From positions 1 to 14,069 of the forward strand of contig DFQX01000013.1 in the NCBI GenBank assembly GCA_002381155.1: 14,069 nt of DNA, read 5' to 3'. How positions within the stretch are numbered: the first letter of the stretch is position 1; every line of letters starts with the position of its first letter. This DNA comes from Flavobacteriaceae bacterium UBA3478 (GTDB lineage Bacteria; Bacteroidota; Bacteroidia; Flavobacteriales; Flavobacteriaceae). Both the position numbers and the translations under genes were made by a program. Positions 8,432 to 14,069 of this stretch are shown here, in pieces. The notes below the pieces were generated by a model. It saw only the letters and a program-made list of their open reading frames with translations. It did no database searches and was not told where the DNA came from.

Positions 8432-10636
8432 TTAGTCTAACAAATCAAAACGATCCAAATTCATCACTTTATTCCATGCAGCTACAAAGTCATGCACAAA
8501 CTGTTCTTTATAATCAGCACCGGCATAAACCTCAGCAAGTGCACGCAATTGTGAGTTCGAACCGAAGATTAAGTCAACACTAGTAGCTGTGTACTTTTGA
8601 GTACCGGTTGCGCGATCCATACCGATGTAAGTTCCGCCTTCACCTTTTTCCCATTTCGTACTCATATCTAGTAGATTCACGAAGAAATCATTCGACAGTA
8701 CACCCACATTATTGGTAAACACACCATTTGAAGAAGAGGCATGATTCGCCCCAAGCACGCGTAAACCTCCGACTAAAACAGTCATCTCTGGTGCACTTAA
8801 GGTCAATAGTTGCGCCTTGTCTACCAATAACTCTTCTATCGGACGATCTGCTCTACCCTTAATAAAGTTTCTAAAGCCATCAGCTTTAGGCTCTAAAACT
8901 GCAAACGAATCAACATCAGTCATTTCTGCGGTTGCATCTGTGCGACCTGGGGTAAATGGAACTTCTACAGAAACACCTGCTTCTGCTGCAGCTTTTTCAA
9001 CTGCTGCGCAACCACCGAGAACGATAAGATCTGCTAAAGAAACTTTTTTATCCCCTTTGGCATCAAAATCAGCCTTCACCTTCTCCAGTGAAGAAAGCAC
9101 TTTAGATAAACGCTCAGGTTCATTTGCCTCCCAGAATTTCTGTGGAGATAAAGCAATACGAGCTCCGTTGGCTCCACCTCTAAGGTCTGAACCTCTGAAA
9201 GTAGAAGCAGATGACCATGCAGTGAAAACCAGATCACTAGTTGATAATCCTGAACCTAATATAGCTGACTTTAATTGAGCAACATCTGAACTTTCGATTT
9301 GCTTGTAATCCGCAGTAGGAACTGGGTCTTGCCAGATTAAAGTCTCCGCTGGAACCTCAGGACCTACATAATTCGTTTTAGGTCCCATATCACGGTGTGT
9401 TAACTTATACCAAGCTCTTGCGAATGCATCAGCAAATTCGTCTGGATTCTCGTAGAATCTTCTCGAAATCTTATTGTAAGCAGGATCTTCTCTTAATGCA
9501 ATATCAGAAGTTGCCATCATTGGAGCGTGACGCTTATTTGGATTGTGCGCGTCTGGAACCGCATCAGCAGCCTCACCGTTCTTCGGCTTCCACTGGTAAG
9601 CACCCGCAGGGCTCTTAGTAAGTTCCCACTCATAACCAAATAAGGTTTCGAAATAGCTATTATCCCACTGAATTGGAGTTGGCGTCCAAGCACCTTCAAG
9701 ACCAGATGTTATGGTATATTCACCGTTCCCGGTTCCGAAGCTATTCGCCCATCCAAACCCTTGCTGTTCAACTGGAGCACCTTCTGGTTCTACACCAACA
9801 TGTGCTGTATCACCAGCACCGTGTGTCTTACCGAAAGTGTGACCACCTGCAACAAGTGCTACCGTCTCTTCATCGTTCATAGCCATTCGAGCAAAAGTTT
9901 CGCGAATGTCACGTGCTGAAGCAAGAGGATCTGGCTTACCATTAGGACCTTCTGGGTTAACATATATTAGACCCATCTGAACCGCAGCTAATGGATTGTC
10001 AAGCTGACGATCACCAGTGTAGCGTTTATCTCCTAACCACTCTGTTTCTGGGCCCCAGTAGATATCTCCTTCTGGCTCGAATACGTCTGCACGACCACCA
10101 CCAAAACCGAAAGTTTTAAAGCCCATAGTCTCAAGTGCAACATTACCAGTAAGAATCATAAGGTCTGCCCATGAGAGCTTATTCCCGTATTTCTGTTTGA
10201 TTGGCCAAAGAAGACGTCGGGCCTTATCAAGGTTTCCGTTATCTGGCCAGCTGTTCAGAGGAGCCATTCTTAACGTTCCTGCTCTTGCACCACCTCGGCC
10301 GTCTTGAATACGGTAAGTACCCGCACTGTGCCATGCCATTCTGATGAAGAATGGACCGTAATGACCGTAATCTGCCGGCCACCAATCTTGAGAATCAGTC
10401 ATTAAATGAGCTAAATCCTTCTTTAACTCATCATAGTTGATTGAAGCAAATGCCTTTCTGTAATCAGTATTTGCTCCTGTAGGTTTCATTTCAGAAGTGT
10501 TCTGATGAAGCATTCTGAGATTCAATTGCTCAGGCCACCAATCTGCGTTCGAAAATCCTCCCGCAGCCGTGTGACGGTGCTTAGCCCCCATTACTGGGCA
10601 CTTTTCAATTCCTTCGTTTGTATCGTGTGAGTGCAT
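8432..10636 (-). CDS. katG: Catalase-peroxidase KatG
   Basis: This 734-residue heme enzyme disproportionates hydrogen peroxide and also acts as a peroxidase; no signal peptide is present, so it is cytoplasmic. Length matches the family (about 720-745). All key residues are visible: distal Arg99, Trp102 and His103 in RMAWHSAGTYR; the Trp-Tyr-Met adduct that gives KatG its catalase activity as Trp102, Tyr225 (GLIYVNPEG) and Met251; proximal heme ligand His266 in GGHTFGKTHG; and Trp317 in SGLEGAWT. Ser311 matches the position known as Ser315 in the Mycobacterium tuberculosis enzyme. The C-terminal half (about residue 430 onward) is the usual heme-free duplicated domain. The ATG at 10636 begins the family-typical N-terminal stretch that includes KCPVMG. 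A Fur/PerR-like palindrome lies 72 bases upstream and a strong terminator downstream, so it is probably an independently controlled peroxide-response gene. Confidence 0.98.
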   Translation of the reverse strand: MHSHDTNEGIEKCPVMGAKHRHTAAGGFSNADWWPEQLNLRMLHQNTSEMKPTGANTDYRKAFASINYDELKKDLAHLMTDSQDWWPADYGHYGPFFIRMAWHSAGTYRIQDGRGGARAGTLRMAPLNSWPDNGNLDKARRLLWPIKQKYGNKLSWADLMILTGNVALETMGFKTFGFGGGRADVFEPEGDIYWGPETEWLGDKRYTGDRQLDNPLAAVQMGLIYVNPEGPNGKPDPLASARDIRETFARMAMNDEETVALVAGGHTFGKTHGAGDTAHVGVEPEGAPVEQQGFGWANSFGTGNGEYTITSGLEGAWTPTPIQWDNSYFETLFGYEWELTKSPAGAYQWKPKNGEAADAVPDAHNPNKRHAPMMATSDIALREDPAYNKISRRFYENPDEFADAFARAWYKLTHRDMGPKTNYVGPEVPAETLIWQDPVPTADYKQIESSDVAQLKSAILGSGLSTSDLVFTAWSSASTFRGSDLRGGANGARIALSPQKFWEANEPERLSKVLSSLEKVKADFDAKGDKKVSLADLIVLGGCAAVEKAAAEAGVSVEVPFTPGRTDATAEMTDVDSFAVLEPKADGFRNFIKGRADRPIEELLVDKAQLLTLSAPEMTVLVGGLRVLGANHASSSNGVFTNNVGVLSNDFFVNLLDMSTKWEKGEGGTYIGMDRATGTQKYTATSVDLIFGSNSQLRALAEVYAGADYKEQFVHDFVAAWNKVMNLDRFDLLD

Positions 10637-10650
10637 AGTAAAATTTTTTG

Positions 10651-10681
10651 CAAATTAATTCATATTCAGTGTGATAGAAAC
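10651..10681 (-). promoter_or_regulatory. Weak candidate promoter of katG
   Basis: On the minus strand TTAATTTG (10651-10658) differs from the -7 consensus TAnnTTTG at one base. GTTT at 10678-10681 lies 19 bases upstream, a poor match to TTTG. The start would fall only about eight bases before the ATG, a short leader. If correct, the palindrome at 10709-10727 is upstream of the promoter rather than over it. Confidence 0.22.
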
Positions 10682-10708
10682 ACTTTCAAATAAGTTGTAT
10701 TAATTGAA

Positions 10709-10727
10709 TTATAAGATAATCTTATAA
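10709..10727. promoter_or_regulatory. 19-bp palindrome upstream of katG, candidate Fur/PerR-family operator
   Basis: TTATAAGAT, a central A, then ATCTTATAA form a perfect 9-1-9 palindrome in the 116-base gap between the FAD oxidoreductase gene and katG. The symmetry and AT-rich arms resemble Fur-family boxes, especially the PerR box of Bacillus subtilis (TTATAAT-N-ATTATAA). PerR is a peroxide-sensing repressor that often controls katG. It is unlikely to be a terminator: the stem is AT-only apart from one G/C pair per arm, has a 1-base centre and no U-run. Whether this organism has PerR is not visible here. Confidence 0.55.
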
Positions 10728-10752
10728 ACTGAAATCGCTCTAAAGTTTTTTA

Positions 10753-11922
10753 TTATAGTTCGTTCTGAAATGCCTTCTCAGCAGCGATTCTTCCACTACT
10801 CATTGCGGCATTCAGTGAAGGGTAAAGCAAGTAATCTCCTGAACGGATGACACTCTGATTATTTTTTGACGAATCAGGTTTGAGGCGGATTTCAGAAATA
10901 ACAGGGAGCGCCTTTTCGATCTTATAATGCTTAACAAGCTTTCCAGCTTCAATTCCCGAACGCGTCTTAATCTCCTCTCTAATCAATTCCTCAAGACGAT
11001 CTGAATCTTCTGACACACCAATAACGGTAGCAGAAAGAATAGCAGTGTTGCCACCTTGGAGAACATGCATTGAATTCACTGAATTTGATTCAGGAAACAA
11101 TCCAATCACATTCTTTAATTTCTCAGAATACTTAGATGCTTTGGGTAATTCAAAGTAAAATACCTCAGTACCATGCCACTTCTGATCCTTTTCTGCAAAA
11201 GTTTGTATCACCTTATCGTGTCGATCTTTAACCTCCTCAATCGTTACTTTATGATTCAATAACACCTTTGTTTTTGTAAGCTTGGCAGAGAGTTGGTCAA
11301 TTACTGACTGCATGCCTCCTTTCGGAAAAGCCGCATAACCATTAGCAAACATGTGAAAAACGAACTCAAACTGTTTCACTGAAGTTTGAAGCTCTTTTTC
11401 TAAGAAAATACCTCCATAAAAAGGTTTGAAAAATTGATTAATAAATCGCTCACTGTATTTCGAATAGAGGGATTCAAGGGTCGATTGATCGCGTTGATTG
11501 AAGATTTCCTCTACCGGTAAACCGCTAATTCTTCGCTGTTCAACAAGTAGCTTAATTTTATCGAGTAGACTTGCAGAGTTCGTTTTGATGGTAGGCCACA
11601 AAAAAGAAGGATCTCTAAAGGCATCTCCGATAAGTTCCACCTTACCATCTTTTCCAAAGATATAGGCTCCCGGCCTGAAGTAATGTAATTCGAGCGCCGA
11701 CAGATCTAGGTACTTGACAACTTCCGGATAGGCTGTTAGAAGCACCTGAAACCCATGGTCGAGGGGAATGTCATCAAAAAAATCTGATTTAACCCGGCCC
11801 CCTAATCGGTCTGTAGATTCATATAGGGTAGGGAAAACGCCTTTTGCTTCAAGTTCTAATGCAGCAATAATACCACTGATACCACCACCAAGGATGGCAA
11901 TGTCAGAAGAGGATGTGGACAT
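10753..11922 (-). CDS. FAD-dependent oxidoreductase, amine oxidase/phytoene-desaturase-like
   Basis: The 389-residue protein begins with a Rossmann FAD-binding motif, ILGGGISG at residues 10-17. Glu35 in LYES probably contacts the FAD ribose, and the family motif DRLGGRV follows at 38-44. DHGFQVLLTAYP at about 55-66 is typical of flavin amine-oxidase, protoporphyrinogen-oxidase and phytoene-desaturase relatives. The C-terminal GDYLLYPSLNAAMSSGR motif completes the FAD site. There is no signal peptide, so it is cytoplasmic or membrane-peripheral. The substrate is unknown; it is not close enough to any characterised enzyme to name one. Its ATG directly follows the TAA of the small upstream gene, so translation is probably coupled. 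No clear terminator separates it from katG. Confidence 0.9.
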   Translation of the reverse strand: MSTSSSDIAILGGGISGIIAALELEAKGVFPTLYESTDRLGGRVKSDFFDDIPLDHGFQVLLTAYPEVVKYLDLSALELHYFRPGAYIFGKDGKVELIGDAFRDPSFLWPTIKTNSASLLDKIKLLVEQRRISGLPVEEIFNQRDQSTLESLYSKYSERFINQFFKPFYGGIFLEKELQTSVKQFEFVFHMFANGYAAFPKGGMQSVIDQLSAKLTKTKVLLNHKVTIEEVKDRHDKVIQTFAEKDQKWHGTEVFYFELPKASKYSEKLKNVIGLFPESNSVNSMHVLQGGNTAILSATVIGVSEDSDRLEELIREEIKTRSGIEAGKLVKHYKIEKALPVISEIRLKPDSSKNNQSVIRSGDYLLYPSLNAAMSSGRIAAEKAFQNEL

Positions 11923-12159
11923 TTAAACCGTAGGAACGTGCTTAATGCGCTTTTCGATTTTCTGTTTTTTAGCTGTTACGCGCTTCATCCATTCCATGAG
12001 ATCAGGATCCTTAGACTCCTTGTAAATCTCATTAATCGCAAGAACTAAGGCTTTACCCTCTCTTGAATATTTTACACGATCACTGGTGCTCATGTGACTC
12101 ATGGCAAGTTGCTCGTATTCTTCAGCTTGTGTCAGTAAATCTTCTACAAAATTGTTCAT
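11923..12159 (-). CDS. Small helical protein of unknown function
   Basis: I do not recognise this 78-residue protein. The chosen start is the ATG at 12159; a TTG at 12183 would add eight residues. It is predicted from composition to be mostly alpha-helical and soluble: the first half is acidic (VEDLLTQAEEYEQLA) and the last 20 residues are strongly basic (RVTAKKQKIEKRIKH), which could suit nucleic-acid or partner binding. There are no cysteines and no membrane segment. Its stop codon abuts the start codon of the FAD oxidoreductase with zero gap, so the two are almost certainly co-expressed. Codon use and strand agree with the neighbours, supporting a real gene. Confidence 0.7.
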   Translation of the reverse strand: MNNFVEDLLTQAEEYEQLAMSHMSTSDRVKYSREGKALVLAINEIYKESKDPDLMEWMKRVTAKKQKIEKRIKHVPTV

Positions 12160-12221
12160 CGAATTTCTTAAAAGGTTAAACAAATATGGGTTAAAAATGT
12201 GAGAATGTCTAACCTTAGCGG

Positions 12222-12254
12222 CAAAGTTTAATAAAAGATTAAGAATTAGCCAAA
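12222..12254 (-). promoter_or_regulatory. Weak candidate promoter for the small protein-oxidoreductase pair
   Basis: On the minus strand TTTG (12251-12254) and AAACTTTG (12222-12229) resemble the Bacteroidota -33 and -7 elements, but the 21-base spacing is longer than usual and one conserved base differs. The site lies just past the stop of the CPXCG gene, in the only sizeable gap of this gene cluster. Confidence 0.2.
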
Positions 12255-12437
12255 TTACTGACCGATCTCTCTTGCCTCAAAATCAACGATTTCCGTATAT
12301 TCAAAACGGTAATCAACCTCAATGGGATTGCAGCATACCTCGCAATCTTCGACATAGACTTGTCTACCATCGATAGGGTCCAAAATCATTGAAATTTCTT
12401 CCCAACAGTAGGGGCACTGAAAAAAATGCTCAAACAT
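12255..12437 (-). CDS. CPXCG-motif cysteine-rich small protein
   Basis: This 60-residue protein has the arrangement of the CPXCG family: CPYC at residues 8-11 and DCEVCC at about 31-36, two cysteine pairs spaced to bind one zinc ion as a zinc ribbon. The middle and end (NPIEVDYRFEYTE) are also typical of the family. Length is usual for it. The molecular role of the family is not established. The gene follows the ABC-F gene by 4 bases, so they share a transcript. The ATG at 12437 is the only sensible start. Confidence 0.88.
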   Translation of the reverse strand: MFEHFFQCPYCWEEISMILDPIDGRQVYVEDCEVCCNPIEVDYRFEYTEIVDFEAREIGQ

Positions 12438-12441
12438 TTAT

Positions 12442-14069
12442 TTAGGCATTAAAGGATTCGATTTGATCACTAATCGATTCCCATTCTTTCATTTTCGTTT
12501 CTAACTCGGCCTTTAGCTCCTGATAACGATCCATATAACCACTGGTCTTAACGAGTTCCTCATATCGTTCTAAAAGCTCCTGGTCTTTTGCAGCGATCGC
12601 TGTCTCCAATTCTGTGATTCGCTTTTCAATAGAACCCAGTTTATTACTAAGGGTTTTTAATTTCTTCTGATCAGCGTAGCTTATCTCATTAGAAGGCTTA
12701 TCTGCACTCTTAGTGTCAGAAGTTTGACTTTTAACCGTTGCCTTTTCAACTTCTCTAAAGTCATTCACCTTTCGCTGCTCCAAATAAAAATCAATATCTC
12801 CCAAATAAGGTTTCACTTTATGATCTCTAAATTCAAAAACCTGATCTGTAAGCCCTTGTAGAAAATCACGGTCATGAGAAACAACGAGTAGGGTACCTCC
12901 AAAATTGAGAAGTGCACGTTTCAATACCTCCTTCGATTTAATATCTAAGTGGTTAGTAGGCTCGTCCATCACCAGCACATTGAAAGGCTGCAGTAATAAT
13001 TTAGCAAGAGCGAGTCGATTGCGCTCACCTCCCGACAACACTTTTACTTGTTTATCCACATCGTCGCCTCCGAACAGAAATGAACCTAAAATATCTCGAA
13101 CCTGAGCTCGGTTTGATTCGTTGGCCGCGTCGATCATGGTATCTAATAGTGTCTTTTCACCATCTAAGTATTCTGCCTGGTTTTGGGCAAAGTATCCGAT
13201 TTCAACATTGTGTCCCAGTTTAAATTGTCCCTGGTGCGCTAACTCACCGACAATGATCTTAGCAAGGGTAGATTTACCTTGACCGTTTTGACCGACAAAG
13301 GCGGTTCTCGATCCTCGTTCAAGAAGAAAAGAAACTTCATTGAGCACTAAAGATTCACCATAAGACTTAGAAACCTTGTCGAGTTCTAAGATGACTTTAC
13401 CGGGTTGTTTAGATACCGGGAAACGAACGTTCATAACGGCTGTATCAGTGCCGTCCACTTCAATTCGATCAATCTTATCGAGCTTTTTGATCAGCGACTG
13501 AGCCATCGAGGCCTTGGTTGCCTTCGCTCGAAATTTTTCGATCAATTTTTCGGTCTGTTGAATTTGCTTCTCTTGGTTCTTAAGCGCATTCATCTGCTGC
13601 TCTCTAATTTCCTCTCTAAGCGCTAAGAATTGGGTATAAGGTTTTTGATAGTCGTAGATTCGACCTAAAGAAATTTCAATCGTTCGATTCGTGACGTTAT
13701 CTAAGAACATACGGTCATGAGATACGATCACTACCGCTCCTGGATACGAGTTCAAGAAGGTCTCTAACCAAAGTATCGATTCAATATCTAGATGGTTTGT
13801 AGGCTCATCGAGAAGTAAAACGTCATGCCTTTGAAGAAGTAATTTGGCGAGTTCGATTCGCATACGCCATCCGCCAGAAAAGGTGTCAGTTAAGCGATCA
13901 AAGTCAGTTCGTTTAAACCCGAGACCCTGTAAAACGCGTTCTGTTTCTCCTTGATAGTTATAACCCCCTAGTATTTCATATCGCGAATTCAAATCACTCA
14001 CCGCTACCATTAGATCGTGATACTCCTCACTTTCATAATCGGTTCTTGTGGCCAACTCGTGATTGACAC
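12442..14069 (-). CDS. ABC-F family ATPase, N-terminus beyond the window
   Basis: The frame is open to the right edge; 541 residues are visible and roughly the first 90-100, including the first Walker A, are missing. ABC-F proteins have two ATPase domains, no membrane part, and act on the ribosome, in translation or sometimes antibiotic protection. Visible in order, numbered from the edge: the first signature FSGGW (63-67) and Walker B LLLDEPTNHLD (84-94), SHDR (116-119), the charged inter-domain linker (about 145-205, with FRAKATKASMAQ) that contacts tRNA in the P site in characterised members, second Walker A GQNGQGKST (259-267), LSGGE (344-348), VMDEPTNHLD (366-375), SHDR (397-400), and a C-terminal coiled coil (about 467-541). 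The coiled coil points to the Uup/YheS-like branch rather than EttA. A TTG at 14055 is not the real start: the frame continues upstream and the first domain is otherwise incomplete. Confidence 0.95.
   Translation of the reverse strand, partial: VNHELATRTDYESEEYHDLMVAVSDLNSRYEILGGYNYQGETERVLQGLGFKRTDFDRLTDTFSGGWRMRIELAKLLLQRHDVLLLDEPTNHLDIESILWLETFLNSYPGAVVIVSHDRMFLDNVTNRTIEISLGRIYDYQKPYTQFLALREEIREQQMNALKNQEKQIQQTEKLIEKFRAKATKASMAQSLIKKLDKIDRIEVDGTDTAVMNVRFPVSKQPGKVILELDKVSKSYGESLVLNEVSFLLERGSRTAFVGQNGQGKSTLAKIIVGELAHQGQFKLGHNVEIGYFAQNQAEYLDGEKTLLDTMIDAANESNRAQVRDILGSFLFGGDDVDKQVKVLSGGERNRLALAKLLLQPFNVLVMDEPTNHLDIKSKEVLKRALLNFGGTLLVVSHDRDFLQGLTDQVFEFRDHKVKPYLGDIDFYLEQRKVNDFREVEKATVKSQTSDTKSADKPSNEISYADQKKLKTLSNKLGSIEKRITELETAIAAKDQELLERYEELVKTSGYMDRYQELKAELETKMKEWESISDQIESFNA

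Noticed and set aside
9517..9699. Minus-strand 60-codon frame within katG
   Set aside because: It lies wholly inside katG in another frame, and katG is unambiguous.
10709..10727. Palindrome upstream of katG read as a terminator of the FAD oxidoreductase gene
   Set aside because: The stem is AT-rich with a one-base centre, cannot form a stable RNA hairpin loop and has no following U-run.
12160..12183. TTG start at 12183 for the small helical protein
   Set aside because: An ATG at 12159 gives a normal start, and the extra eight residues add no recognisable feature.

Overview
The window looks like a chromosomal segment of a Bacteroidota bacterium, most likely a flavobacterium or close relative. 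The evidence is a SusC/SusD outer-membrane pair, upstream elements resembling the Bacteroidota promoter (TTTG-N19-TAnnTTTG), starts without Shine-Dalgarno sequences, and TAA as the stop of every gene whose end is visible. All nine recognisable genes lie on the minus strand, so transcription runs from right to left. No gene is supported on the plus strand, and no tRNA, rRNA, CRISPR array or mobile element was seen. No gene-free stretch exceeds 300 bases; the longest is about 265 bases, upstream of susC.

In transcription order from the right edge: (1) an ABC-F ATPase cut by the window edge, followed 4 bases later by a 60-residue CPXCG zinc-ribbon-like protein; (2) a 78-residue helical protein of unknown function whose stop codon directly abuts the start of an FAD-dependent amine-oxidase-like oxidoreductase; (3) katG, a full-length catalase-peroxidase with a perfect 19-bp palindrome of Fur/PerR type upstream and a strong terminator downstream; (4) a small DUF6580-like membrane protein; (5) a SulP anion transporter interrupted by an in-frame TGA in its first membrane segment, ending at a terminator; (6) a SusC/SusD pair with its own promoter and a terminator; (7) a VCBS/FG-GAP repeat lipoprotein cut by the left edge.

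Functionally, the left half is a nutrient-uptake locus. SusC is the TonB-dependent channel, SusD the surface lipoprotein lid, and the calcium-binding repeat lipoprotein a probable surface partner. No glycan-degrading enzyme lies in the window, so the substrate cannot be assigned. The right half is mostly housekeeping and stress functions: ribosome-associated ABC-F, peroxide defence and an FAD oxidoreductase.

The two observations most worth following are the premature stop in the SulP gene and the PerR-like operator upstream of katG. No clearly novel multi-gene system was found.
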